A DNA stretch of 64,000 nt from Larix kaempferi (Eukaryota; Streptophyta; Pinopsida; Pinales; Pinaceae), in NCBI GenBank assembly GCA_027924585.1, contig BSBM01000606.1:11413501-11477500 (forward strand). Direction: 5' to 3'. The notes below the pieces were generated by a model that saw nothing but the letters and a program-made list of their open reading frames with translations, searched no databases and was not told where the DNA came from. Numbering within the stretch: the stretch's first letter is position 1; the number at the start of each line of letters is the position of its first letter. The translations under genes and the position numbers were made by a program. Positions 34,359-46,559 of the stretch are shown here, piece after piece.

Positions 34359-35300
34359 CTTTATGCATGTTATTCACATAAGAATAATTAAATTCCATTA
34401 TTCAATAGTTTAGTTATGGTAATTTCTTTGATTTATTTATGTATATACCATAATACTTCTTTTAAGTATTAATTACAAGGTCCAACTCTTTGGATGGGGT
34501 CTTTTGGTAAGCTTGGATAGTTGGCTTGGTTAGGTACCTCTAGGTCTCTCTCTTGCATGTTGGATTCCCTTGTTTAACATGGTAGTTCCCGCATTACTTG
34601 ATGATAAATAGAAAATGATTCGTTTAATCAATTTAAATAAATGCGATGAATATAAGTGCTATTAAGGGTCTTCTCGACTCAACACTTTTAAGATCCAGTA
34701 GCCCCGAGTGCTCTTCAAAGCTTTAACTCAACACTCTCACATGGGCATTATGCTAGTGCAATTCCATAGCATCCTGCTCAACACTAGTACTAGAATGTGG
34801 TTGTGAAGCACATATAGAATATTCATGTGGCCTCGGATCCGACATTCATTATCAATCTTGGAGTGCTCCAGGGCTTATGCCCAACACTCAATGTACATCG
34901 GGGCTTATGCTCAGTACGTAATAAAATCCTCTAGCTACATCGGGGCTTATGCCGAGTATGCAGGTCATCCGTGTGTTCCTGAGTCCACGCTCAACACACC
35001 ATATAAACCTCTCATGTGAATCATAACTCTGCACAGTATGTAATAAAAAGGGTCATCTTAGTATATTAGGGTTTGTACCTAAATCACATAATAAAACATA
35101 TATCAATCCATTAGGGCTTCCTTTCTGAGTATATAATCAATAATGCATCAGTCAAGGTCCACGCCCAATATATAAATCTAAAAAAGAAATGAATCCTGTG
35201 TACTAGGGCTTATGCCCAATAATCAAAATAAATCATATGTGTTGGGGCTATGAGACCAATATAATATCAGAAATAGTCAGTCAAAATTTGGGATATTACA
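34359..35300 (-). repeat. Solo LTR of the gypsy-B family, outer part (942 bp)
   Basis: From 35300 the minus strand reads TGTAATATCCCAAATTTTGA and matches the LTR start of gypsy B at 49994. It continues with several units of a short repeat, TTGGGC.TAAGCCCCAA with ATGTACAT spacers, as at 40895-41280. Around 34690-34830 the words GAGTGTTGAG, GGATGCTATGGAATTGCACTAG and CCGAGGCC match 41330-41460. It joins 11899 once gypsy A is removed. Its outer flank is GACTC. Confidence 0.85.
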
Positions 35301-35723
35301 GACTCACTATCAAGAGAGCTATCATTAGAATAAAAAGGTTCAAAAGACGAATCAATTCATTTACATTTCTTTTTATATGTATCCTTAGAGATCTTAGTTA
35401 ATTTAAATAAAAGGGCTTCATTAAGATTTTTATGAGTTCTCATTACTTGTTCATGTTCAATTTTAAAAATTTGGAGTTATGCCTATAAATCCGTTACTAT
35501 TTGCAAAATCTTGTCTTGGTTGTTGTTAATGTTATTATTGTGATGTTGTACTTATTCATTAAGTTCTACCTAGATAGGTGGGGTAGGGGGTCATCCTTCA
35601 ACCATTTTCTTGTAGTTTAAGTAACACAACTTTCTTTATACAAATAAGAAGAACAACATAACACACATAGTTAGTTTCCTCATACTATGAATGGAATCAA
35701 TGAAGTCGAGTGTTGTTACCTAT
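35301..35723 (-). pseudogene. Host gypsy Gag N-terminal part (broken)
   Basis: The minus strand between the PBS and the solo LTR reads VELNE, then after stops KIEHEQVMRTHKNLNEALLF and an acidic Ser-rich end (SSFEPFYSNDSSLDS). Gypsy A has the equivalent VELNN and coiled segment at 29700-29560, and gypsy B has VELNS and INEALLQSL at 45345-45480. The frame entering the solo LTR here is the one leaving it at 8591 once one target copy is removed. Several stops and at least one shift are present. Confidence 0.65.
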
Positions 35724-35735
35724 GCTCTGATACAA
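35724..35735 (-). other. Host gypsy primer-binding site
   Basis: Minus-strand TTGTATCAGAGC differs by one base from the initiator-Met site. It lies three bases from the presumed LTR end, like the sites in gypsy A and B. Confidence 0.6.
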
Positions 35736-35738
35736 GAA

Positions 35739-36850
35739 TATAATGTACCCAAAATAATGCGACCAAAAATCACAACTATATATATATTTTTTTCATTTTT
35801 AATATACTCAAACAATCATAAATAAGATATGGACTCATACTATGTATAAATTTCCAGGCTTGTTTATACAATCAGTTACCGAAGGTACCAAAGTATTTAA
35901 CCATTTAATTCATATATATATATAGTACTCAATCTAATCCTAATTATTGATCCTCATTCTATTGCATCAATCTAACCATAATTACATCCTTCCGAGCATA
36001 ATCTTTATCCTAACGTATTTCTTTGTTTGCATTTTAAAATCATTACTTATAAAAATGCATTTGATATGGAATAACTTGGTATTTAGAATGCGTTTCATAA
36101 TGTAATCAATATTTGACATTGAGGTTATGAACACATAACATATCCCATATAATTCAAATTAGTATACAAATACTATATAACTTCCCATTGCAATTTGATT
36201 TGAGTACAACAGATAATTTGATACATTATAGTAAGTAAATTCTAATTAGTATATATCCACAAGTCATAAATATATATATATATATATATATATTCAATTA
36301 AACTAATATTACTTTAAAACCCTTTTCACTATAACACAATATATATATGCACAGATCTTGCAATTCTATTACATTTCAAGTTCCGTTACATATATATTAC
36401 ACCATAGATTTTAACCATGAATACGATCTAAACATTCCTCTCATCTCATATTCGGTCCTTATTTTATTGTTACAAATATAATATGTTAATATTAAAGTAA
36501 ATCATCTTAACAACAAAACAGGCTATCTAAAACCCCAGATCTAGTTTGCAATTCGAATATGTATTTGATAACAAATTAAAGGCTACACTCAAGATTCCGA
36601 GCCTTAGGTTCCAACATGCAACATCGATTTCATTCACGAGGGATCTAGGAGAAACACCCCAGCGTTGACTGTGTGGAACCCTGAGCAGTCAACCGTAGCT
36701 GCAGTTAACGAATCATGGGTTAAAAAAAACAGAGCTGCCAAGCATGGAAACATTGGCATCGAAAATTCCAACATGATCCACCAGCATGTGGATGATAGGA
36801 TTAGAAATCAAATTGAAAAATTCGATACCAAATAGCGATCTCTATCAAAA
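35739..36850 (-). repeat. Host gypsy 5' LTR remnant
   Basis: TATAATGTACCC at 35739 corresponds to TGTAATGTCCC at the inner LTR end of gypsy B with two changes. Further right GGTTCCAACATGCAA (36607-36621) matches a word in the solo LTR (about 11359). The rest is AT-rich and I cannot align it by eye. The right boundary is a guess, set where the sequence becomes extremely AT-rich. Confidence 0.45.
36271..36293. repeat. (TA)n microsatellite
   Basis: About 23 bases of uninterrupted TA repeat lie within the Host gypsy LTR remnant. A shorter (AT)8 tract occurs near 40625. Confidence 0.95.
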
Positions 36851-37889
36851 AAGTTTAGTGAGCTTTAATTATAAGGGAGTTTGATGAGTTAGAACCTAGC
36901 ACTTCTATTCAAAAGATTCTACACATAAAATATATGCCAAAGATTCTAAACTATTTTCATGATATTATTGAAAACTATAAATGTATTTTCAGAGTTTTAC
37001 AAATATTAAGTATTAAGATAAGAGACACTATATATGTGTGGAGGAAAATAATATATTTATTAAAAAAAACATTTCAATACATTATTATATATTATGTTAA
37101 ATTATTATATTAATTTTAAATAAGTTGATTGATTGGTTGATAGAAAATGCTATTAATCATTTAGTCATTGATTAAATTACACATGACATTTTAATATGCA
37201 AAAGAAATTAAATAAATACAAAATAGCATTTTATAAAATTAATAACACGTGATATACATAACTAAGATATGACATTTAACTATGCAAAACAAATTAAATA
37301 TATAGAAAATATTATTTTATAAAAGTAATAATATGTGATATACATAACTATGATATAACATTTAGTTAAATATATAGGTAAGAGGTTTCCTAAAATTTGA
37401 CACTAATATTAAATTTTTAAAATTCATTATTTGAATTTCCTTGCTTTAAATTTATAATAATACTTAAAAAAATGATATTAAAAAAACTAATTAATGACTA
37501 ATATAATTAAATATATAAAATTAATATGATACAAATTATATAATAATTATTATATGGCATTTATTTAAACACATATGTTTATTGGAGAAGGATTGAGCAA
37601 ATACAGAAACACTTTATAATTTATAATCTCAAAATTAAAAGCAATACGTCTTATCTTATTCTCCTCACAGAAGTGGCTCTTTCCCCATCAAGAGCATGGC
37701 TATGACTAGATACGTGATGTACAACCACACTATAAATAACATGGGAAAGGAGAGACTTCCTAAAAGTGCTTTAAATTCAAGTCAAAACCAACTACGCCTT
37801 AAGCAAAGTTAGTGTAAAAATACGATGGCTTGGTTAGACCCTTGGGGCATTAACAAAAATGACACTTTACTGATATCGATAATATCAAA
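36851..37889. other. AT-rich unassigned DNA
   Basis: I see no coding frame or element boundary. Words such as ATGACATTTAA.TATGCAAA and AATATATAGAAAAT occur in pairs around 37170-37380, suggesting an old tandem duplication of roughly 100-130 bp. Confidence 0.4.
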
Positions 37890-38357
37890 AATATTATTAC
37901 CTTTAAGTTTAAAGAGAAATTGTGGTGAGCGGAAAATTTAGCGGTTAAGAGAAAACTAAGATACTATAAGGAGGTCATTAATTATAATTTGGAAGATCAG
38001 AAATATCTCTCGATAGTAACTAGTTCAAAGAAGAAAATTGATATAGCTAAGACTAGAACGCACTCCCATGAGCTTCATAGTGAAGCAGGGCATTGGTCTA
38101 TTCCCAAAACTCCGTGGGTGGAAAGGGTTTTCCATTTTTGTGAGTCTATGAGCGTTGAGGATGAAAAACACTTTCTCTTAAAGTGCACTACTTACACCCA
38201 CATTAAATATGAGTTTCATAGTATTTGCTACAATACAAACTTTGCTAACCTCCTAACTTTCCAAAACTATAATAAGTTTGGAACGCTTCTTACCAAGCTT
38301 TTTGAGCATAGGAACAAAAATTTAAAGCAAACCATTGGGAGTATTTATAAATATTGA
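37890..38357 (+). pseudogene. LINE-like C-terminal fragment 1
   Basis: An open frame of 122 codons (37989-38357) contains THSHELHSEAGHWSIPKTPW, then FHFCESMSVEDEKHFLLKC. This C...EDE.HFLL.C arrangement is the Cys/His-rich segment seen near the C-terminus of many plant non-LTR retrotransposon proteins. The preceding 100 bp, in a broken frame, read RKLRYYKEVIN.NLEDQKYLS. The first Cys of the usual C..C pair is Phe here. No RT motif is found upstream. It could also be a remnant of another repeated gene family. Confidence 0.45.
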
Positions 38358-38367
38358 TTTGTAAACT

Positions 38368-38415
38368 ATTGGGAGATTAAATACTCCCAATATTGGGAGA
38401 TTAAATGCTCCCAAT
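38368..38415. repeat. Two tandem 24-bp palindromic units
   Basis: Each unit is ATTGGGAG, an 8-nt spacer, CTCCCAAT. The first occupies 38368-38391 and the second 38392-38415, differing only in the spacer. A half unit, ACTCCCAAT, follows near 38424. The 19-bp word around the first arm (TAAACTATTGGGAGATTAA) recurs at 38491. The units sit between the two LINE-like fragments. Confidence 0.8.
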
Positions 38416-38529
38416 ATTTATAGATACTCCCAATATATAATACTAAAACAAATCAATATTTATAAATACTCAAAGATGCCATGACTTCGTTAAACTATTG
38501 GGAGATTAACATAACATAAAAAATATTAT

Positions 38530-38906
38530 TACTTATATGTTCAAAAAGAAAATGTGGTCCAAAGAAGATTTAGAGGGTAAAAGAAAATTATGGTATTATA
38601 AAGAAATCATTAGCTCTAATATTGAGGACCAAAATTATATTTCTCTCTTAATGAGAAAAAAAAAAAAAATATTCCTAAATATCATAACAAACTCTTTTGT
38701 ATATGTGCGAGTCTATGGGTGTTGAAGATGAAAATCACTTTCTTCTAGAATGTTATGCTTACAACCACATTAGATCTCAGTTCCATAATATTTTCTCCGC
38801 CTCTAATCTTTCTAACCTTCTACCTCTTCAAAACTACATCAAACTAGGGACCCTCCTCTTTAAGCTCTTTGATTATAGGAATAATATTTTAAAGCAAATC
38901 AATTAG
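38530..38906 (+). pseudogene. LINE-like C-terminal fragment 2
   Basis: This is a second, diverged copy of the 37890 fragment. RKLWYYKEIISSNIEDQNYIS, an A-rich tract, then a shifted frame (38697-38906) gives CESMGVEDENHFLLEC.AYNHIRSQFHNI, LQNYIKLGTLLFKLFDYRN and LKQIN. About 170 bp of fragment 1 (the HSHELH segment) are missing. It was probably duplicated with fragment 1 or came from a second insertion of the same family. Confidence 0.45.
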
Positions 38907-40849
38907 TTTATGTCTTGTACTTTTTTAAGGTTCCCATCATCATCAATTATTAAAACATTTAAAAAAAATTCAAATTTATGTTAGTATATTTAAATATTAA
39001 AAACATTATTTATATTTGTCATGATTAATAAATAATGTAAAAAATAATTATTAAATAAATATTAATTTATTTTCATAATTTTACACATATTAAGATGAAA
39101 AGAATTTTTTTTAAAGTAATAGTAATGTATTTTTATAATTTTATACACAAATAGTACATAAAAATATATATATATTTAGAAAGATAATTTATTAAAGAAA
39201 ATATTCTATTCTTTTATATCATCATTATATTAATTTTATATTAAATTGATTGAATGATTATTAATAAATATTCATAATCGGTTCTACCAATCAATCACTT
39301 TAAAAAAAAATATTATATGAAATATATAATTATTATATGTTATGTATTTAAATATATAGATGTAAGATAATTATATTCAATAAATGAGTAATTAAATTGA
39401 TTGAATGAGTATTAATAAATATTCATAATCAGTTCTACCATTCAATTCTTTTAAGAAAATAATATTATATAAAATATATAATTATTATATAATATTTATT
39501 TAAATGTATAAGTGTAAGATAATTATATTTCATAAATGATTAATTAATCATTAATATAAAATTATATAATTAATTACAAGTTATGTAATTTGAATAATGT
39601 TAATTGTTCAAAATAGTTGAATATTTAAATTCTGAAATTGAAATCAATATTTTGAAAACTACATTTCCATAATTTAATTTATCACCTAATTGCCGACATT
39701 TGAACATTACGAAAACAGCCAATTATTTATAATGATTTGTACTTGAAATACATTTAACATTATAATCTTTGTGATTATTATACAGATTTTGAAAATTTTA
39801 ATTTTAGTAATAAATATTAAATTTTATATTTATTTAAATTTAATTTATAATAATATTTTGAAAATCACATGGAAATGATATACAATCTAATACATTAATA
39901 TTTATTATTATAAAAACTATTATTTGAGTATATCTTTTAAAAAAATTATTTTAAAAAATAAGAAGTATAAAAATATAACACCAAAATAATCCTGTTAAAT
40001 TTCTTAATCGAAAGTGTGAGTAGGATTTAAGTGAAGAGAATACAAGATGGAGTTCTAGCTCTGCCGATAACTATTATTGATTTCAGTACTCAGGGGAGTG
40101 AACAAAGGTGCAAAAGTATGTGCCCAAGACGTCTTAATATTCAAATGGTCTTCACTTCCAACTTATTAAACTAGCATAGTTTTCATTTCCAACATATTAA
40201 ATTACCATAGCCTGAATTTCCAACTTTTTAATTTTGATTTATAGGGTTAAATGTTGAAAAGTGCAAATTTGTTTTAGATTCAAAAATTTGTGAAAAAAAT
40301 TGCATAGGTTTCAATTTGATCCTCATCACATCATCTTATATCTCATGAATTAAGATGGATATATGCGGGTTATAAAATTATATTTGATGAAATCATAAAA
40401 CATGAATATCACCATAATTATAAAAACCATGTAAATTGCAAAGATTTAATATCCAGATAAAGTAATTTCTTGAACATAACTTGCACTAGTTAAAATCCAT
40501 ATCAATTAGTAAATTAGATAATATATAACCTCCTTTGAAACATCAAGAGTCTTTTCTAAATCTCACACATATCCCATATAATAAAATAAGAATTATTTAA
40601 ATTTCATAGATTTAATTAATTAGAATATATATATATATATTCATTTAGCACATGGTTCCGTGTTGATTTCTCCTCGTTACTAGGTTGTAGAAAATACGTA
40701 TAGATACAATAGAATTTATTAAATTAATAAAAAAACATTACTCTCTTATTAAAAAAAGATAATGTAATTCAAAAGTATTTCCATTATGAAGTCTTCATAT
40801 ACAGGTGATATTTCTTTACTTTATGGTAGATGGAGGAAATCTTTTATGA
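38907..40849. other. AT-rich unassigned DNA
   Basis: No gene is seen. The best structure is the 151-bp duplication at 39241. Near 40140-40240 three short phrases of the type CATAG..T..ATTTCCAAC repeat about every 40 bp. The left LTR of gypsy B begins at 40850. Confidence 0.5.
39241..39542. repeat. 151-bp tandem duplication
   Basis: TTAAATTGATTGAATGA at 39241 recurs at 39392. The downstream words ATTAATAAATATTCATAATC, GGTTCTACCA/AGTTCTACCA and GTGTAAGATAATTATATT are in the same order in both copies. Confidence 0.8.
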
Positions 40850-43800
40850 TGTATTATATCCCGAATCTTGATTGACTATATTGATGTTATATATTGGGCT
40901 TAAGCCCCAACACATATGATTTATTTTCGATATACTGGGCGTAAGCCCCAATGCGCATGATTCATTTTTTATAGATATACATATTTGGGCATGGACCCTG
41001 ACTCATCCAGGTTATTGTTATATATTAGGCAGAAAGCCCCAATGTATTTGATTTATGATTTATTATGAGATTGAGCACAAGACCCTATTATACTAAGATG
41101 ATCTTTTGTTACATATTGTGCAGAGTTATGATATACATGATTGACTTTTATGATGTGTTGAGCACATGGATGACCTATGTACAAGACATAAGCCCCAATG
41201 TAGATACAGGACTTTCATTATGTACTGGGCATAAGCCCCGATGTACATAGCGTGTTGGGCATAAGCTCAAGAACACTCCAAGCTTGATGATAAGTGTTGG
41301 ATCCGAGGCCATTTGTATTTCTAGATGTGCTACACAAACACATTCTAGTACTAGTGTTGAGCGGGATGCTCTCGAATTGCGCTAGCATAAATCCCATGTG
41401 AGAGTGTTGAACCAAAGCTCTTAAGAGCACCGAGGGTTACGTGATCTTAAGAGTGTTGAGTCGAGAACACTCTAAATAGCACTACTAGTCATCACAATTA
41501 TTTAATTGATTAAATGAATCATTTCTATCTCTCATCAAGGACTGTGGAAACTACCATGTTAATTAAGAGAATCCAACATGCAAAAGGGACCTAGAGTTAA
41601 CTAACCTAGTCGACTACCCAAACCTACCAAAAGACCTTGTCCAAAGGTTGGACCTTGTATTATCTAATTATCGAAGAGTTATTATGCTATTTAAATTAAT
41701 TAAATAATCAGATTGATTATTTATAAAAGAAGTCTCACTTATGTATAAATAGTATGCATAAAATATATGCATAAGATATTTATTTATATTATATATAAAG
41801 AAAAGATTGTGATCTAACTTATAGAAACACATAGAAACACATAGTTGTAACAAAGTAAATAAATTATAAAAGTTTATTTAAAATAAAATAATAAAAGAAC
41901 AAAATTAAAAGTCCTAGATAAACCAGAAGTGAGTAATTAATTAGAATATCCTTCACATATATTATAATGCAAATTTAAAATAAAACTGGAGTTAATATTA
42001 AAAATGGTATTATTAACTCAACAACTATATTCGAAAAGTTCACCTATATAAAGAAGGACAATTCCAAAAGTGGGGGATCATCTTTTCTTTCTATCATTCT
42101 CTTATGGTAAGAAAAGAGAATTTTCTCACAGAACTGAAGGAGCTTATTATTTCCAAGATTTGATTATCATCAGCAGTCTTCCCTAGGTCATCTATTTTCC
42201 TATTCCATGCTGGAACCAGCACGGGGGCATCCATTAGTGAACCAAGAATGATTCAGGGTCAAGGTTGGGAGGAACGTGGTAGTCCCAAATTCATTCGGTT
42301 AAATCATTCTACAGGTCAGCTAGAACAATACATACTTGTTTTCAGTAATCAGTGTTTGAAAGTGTGCAGGTTTGTACCAGCAAGAGGATCAAGCTATAAC
42401 TATTTGGGTATGCGTTATTGTTATGTTCTTTTCAAAATATTATAGGCTCTTGAATTTAGAAATTTAACTTTCTGTCAAAATTCTTCTTCATAGTAACCTA
42501 GTAGTATTATTTATTGAGAGCAAGGGCTTATGGCATTTGCTCTCCTTGGTCAATATGTTTATTTCAAAAGTTAAATTTCTATTTGAATGTTTTAAACCCT
42601 AGCTAGAACTGAAACAGTAAGGAATTCCATAAAATAATTTAAATGTTTTATTACAGCAGAATCGTCTCCTGTAAGGAGATCGATTCGTTTAACTCTTTCC
42701 AAGCTTAGAATCTTAACTTTTCCATTATAGATAGAATCAAATTGCATGTTGTACCAAATCTTTTATTTAAACATTTAATTCTTATCTCTGACAAGATTGC
42801 GTAGGGTATATTTTCCTTTACACTTAAACAGAAAATTTAAATGCAGCATCAAAAACTTTAAACCATAAGCTAAAGAACATTAACCATAAGAATTATCAAC
42901 ACAACATACATCGCCTTACACATGCTAATGTTTTTCTAAAAATCACTTTCTAGAATTTAAAGTCCATTCATAAAGGCCAAGACTCACGATCGAGTCCTCT
43001 GCACAACAACCTTGGAAATCCACGAATTACATATATTAGAGATCACGCTACAGCGTAGATCATCAACCATTCTACATAAATATTAAAACCATAACGTAGG
43101 ACATAAGAAAAGAAATACGATTTTAACACTAGGGATGGGTCATAAACTCCATATAAGAATTATTAAAAACAAGAAATTATTTCATATGCTTTCCCTATCA
43201 TTTAGTTAAACGTTTTCATACAGTAAAGATTTCATTCTCAGCGGAAATAACCAAATGCACAGCCATTATTCTTTATACAGAGGTCGTATTTACTTTCCAA
43301 CCCGAAACACGATAGACTCAACCCAGCCATTAACTTTTAAACATCCCATTACAGAAATAAAATTACCATATGCAAAACATTTATGCATCCATTCTGGGCT
43401 TGACCTTTCAGTTTAAAATAAACAACTTTCTCATCTCTCACATAAGGGTTTATGCTCCCAGATAAATGCTTGACTAATTTAAGTGAACTAAATACGAAAA
43501 TGTAAAACATAAAGTCCTTGACAGACAGAAAACTCACGCTTAGGATTTGATAGATCAAACCCCCATAAGAATACCAGAAGCAAAATGACAAAGCCTAAGG
43601 CTTACCAAAGCCACATATATTCTGGAAGAAAAAACATATAAACACATACAAAGATCTCTTGAAACCCCAATGCTTCCATATTTTGGGATTAAATAACACA
43701 TAGAGTCCAAATGTAGAGCTTACAGAAGTATTAAAACCTATCCATAAAACTAATAGAAGTCCAATAAAGAACCATCATATTAATAGAAGTTTTTCCCACA

Positions 43801-45104
43801 AACCATAACCATATATCGAATTACACAAATGCGAAGTTAAAAGCTTCCTCTATCTCAAATGCCATACAAGCTACAACATAGTTAACACTGTGGATCATAC
43901 ATTACAGAGCATGCCACAAGTTCTGGCCACACTTACTGCATTTTCAAACTTAGCATTTCATTGAAACCATATTTAAAAACATTCCCCGAAATTCATACAT
44001 TACAGAGCAAACAAACCAGCATTCAAACATTCACTTGAAGGGAGGAAATGGCCAACAGGGGACCAAGCTTACCTTGGTCACTAGTGCTACGAATACCATC
44101 ACGCCCCGCTCAAGCTACCACCACCATAATCCTGCTAAAACAAAGCACGAAAAAAAAATGATTGAAAATACAACCTGCAAATGAAAACATTTAAACGAAA
44201 GTATTGTAAACAAGCTCTTAGTACAGGAGTTACCTCTCGAATACTCCACGCTAGCTGGTTCAGAATAGGTCGAGCCTTGCCATGGGTACCTCCAAAATAA
44301 GAAGAGCATGGCTCTACTTTCCTCTCCAAGAAAAACAATGCGATTATGCAGCAGGTCAATCCAAACCCTTAGGGTATAGTCCTTACAGCTGGGTTCTATA
44401 TCGAATGGATAAACATTGGGCCATCATTAAATGCACTATCTACCTGCCACTATAGTTTCAATTTCGATACCCACTTCCTATAGTTGAAATCTCCATTCAC
44501 CTTTTGCATGTCTTCCATTTTTTAATATTGACCAAAACCATAATAATAAACTTATACATGGACATAAAAACCTAGGAAGTAAATCTTAGGTAGCCCTTTA
44601 AAATTACCTACAAAACAAAAGATGAAGTAGGCCTTAGCACAAATGCTAACTAAGCATGGGCAGTGCTACCAGGTCCATCCCATCAAGCTCATGGAAATTT
44701 TTATAAAAGGACAGTAGCAGATATATCAATCTAAATCCATTTAGTCTAAAGTACACACAGTTGACATATAAGCAATAACATATAATCAAGATGCCGACAT
44801 TAAGACTCTTAGAATTTCCACAGGTACTAAACTGATCGTCCAAACTAAACTATTACCCACTAAATCATTATAGGTCATTCCATTACATCGCTTCCGTAGA
44901 ACCATAAGATAGAAAACAACCACATCCAATTTATTTAAACAGTGAATCATGAACAAAGTTATAGACCATGCTTTCTCATTGTGTTGATGAGTGTTATATT
45001 TATTTTCTGAGTACTGAAGTTAATTTATTAAACATTTACTTAAATGGACGATGTTATCTGCACAATAATTTTTTTTAATTTTTGTGGTTTTTAGGGACAT
45101 TACA
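40850..45104 (+). repeat. Gypsy B 5' LTR (4255 bp)
   Basis: It aligns with 49994-54190 throughout. The U3 start holds several diverged copies of a unit containing TTGGGC.TAAGCCCCAATG, spaced roughly 50-60 bp (40895-41280). A TATA box is at 42044. The start reads TGTATTATATCCC, with three bases more than the other copies. Confidence 0.9.
42044..42053 (+). promoter_or_regulatory. TATA box in gypsy B LTR (also at 51175-51184)
   Basis: CTATATAAAG with conserved flanks is found in both LTRs and in the solo LTR. It is about 1.2 kb into the LTR and is followed by GGGGGATCATC, probably near the start of R. Confidence 0.55.
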
Positions 45105-45106
45105 AG

Positions 45107-45118
45107 TGGTATCAAAGC
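45107..45118 (+). other. Gypsy B primer-binding site
   Basis: TGGTATCAAAGC differs by one base from the initiator-Met site and lies two bases after the LTR end. Confidence 0.85.
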
Positions 45119-45281
45119 CCAGCTACAACACTTAGAAATCTATTGGGCTCATTACAGAAAGCATCCGCTGCAGATACATATGTTTCAAAACATGTAGTTA
45201 TAAATTTCTATACATATAAACTAACAGAATTTTGTTCTTACAAATCGATGAAACATTCCAGGTACAAATACAACCTAAATC

Positions 45282-46510
45282 ATGAATACAAAAAAAGACA
45301 ACAGTATACATGGAAACTTAAATTCCCCACCACAAAAGAAAGAGATCGTGGTGGAACTAAACTCATATCTAATGAAATCAATACAGAAGTTACAAACTGA
45401 GCTACAAAGTTTCAGAGATGATAATATGCAGGAAAGACGGGAACAATAAGCCATAAATGAAGCTCTACTTCAGAGCTTAATAGGGGAAAAACCCCATGGA
45501 CAGTCCACATATTCAACAAAGATATCCGAGGAAAACAACTGTCATCCAAAAAGATCCATCAGTCCTAAAGAGGATGAGTACGAAGAACACATACCCAATT
45601 CCATGGAAGAGGACTGTAAGAGCTCTTCCAATGAGGACAGTTCACCCTCCTCTTGCAAGAAAAGGAGGAAAAGTGATGACAGTTTACAATGAGAGTTCTG
45701 GAAGATTAAAGCCCCAGCTTATGACAAAGATAAATACTGGGGAGAAAGATGAGGAGTGGTTTTTAGGAATGAACAAGTATTTTAAGGTCCACAATTATTC
45801 CAGCGAAATGCAAGCATGGCTGGCCATTTACAACTTAAATGGTAAAGCATCTAGGTGGTGGAGAGAGTTGAAACATACAAAAGGGCACGAAGTGAGAGAC
45901 ATCAGATGGAGTGCTTTCAAGAAATTGTTTCAAGACAAATACATGTCGAAAAGATTCCTTGAAAATAAGATCAAAGAATTTCATAAACTAAAGATGGGCT
46001 CCCTAACTATGGAATCCTTCATCAACCGATTCCTGGATCTACTACATTATGTTTCTTATATAAAGGATGAAAAATTCAAGATACAACAATTCTTAGGATG
46101 CCTATCTCCCAATTTTCGAGAGAAGATTGAATTTGACATGCCTAAAAATTTAGACATGACCTTACAGAAAGCTAGACTCTGTTATGAACATGGAAAACCA
46201 AGGAATGGTAACATAAACAGAAATAGAGATAGATTCAGAACCTTTTCATACAACCGAAGACCAGTTTTTAGACCACCACCTTACCAAAAACAAAACAATA
46301 TTTTCCTTCCCAACAGAGGTTTCAACTGAACTCATGCACGGCGAAATTTTCCCACACTGCATGCAAACATACCAGCCTTTAACAAAGGAGCAAAAGCTTC
46401 CCCACCAACCATTACTTGCTGGAAATGCCAATGGCCCCACTATTTTCGAGATCGTCCCAACAAGACGGACGAAGTTTTACACAACATACAAGAAAACCCA
46501 ATAGTAGGGG
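45282..46510 (+). pseudogene. Gypsy B Gag
   Basis: The ATG at 45282 opens a frame with a probable coiled N-terminus (KEIVVELNSYLMKS, QTELQSFRDDNMQERRE), one TAA at about 45450, then INEALLQSLIGEK and a Ser/Asp/Lys-rich patch. A frameshift near 45740 leads into the Gag core: WFLGMNKYFKVHNYSS, LAIYNLNGKASRWW, FKKLFQDKYM and FLDLLHYVSYIKDEKFK. Past a TGA at about 46327 there is a zinc knuckle, CWKCQWPHYFRDR (46417-46455). Its last Cys has become Arg, which should abolish zinc binding. I chose the ATG because VELN is the common Gag start region of all three gypsy elements here. Confidence 0.8.
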
Positions 46511-46559
46511 ACATGGCAAGAATACCAAGGATTTATGCTACAATTGATGGCTGACAAGC

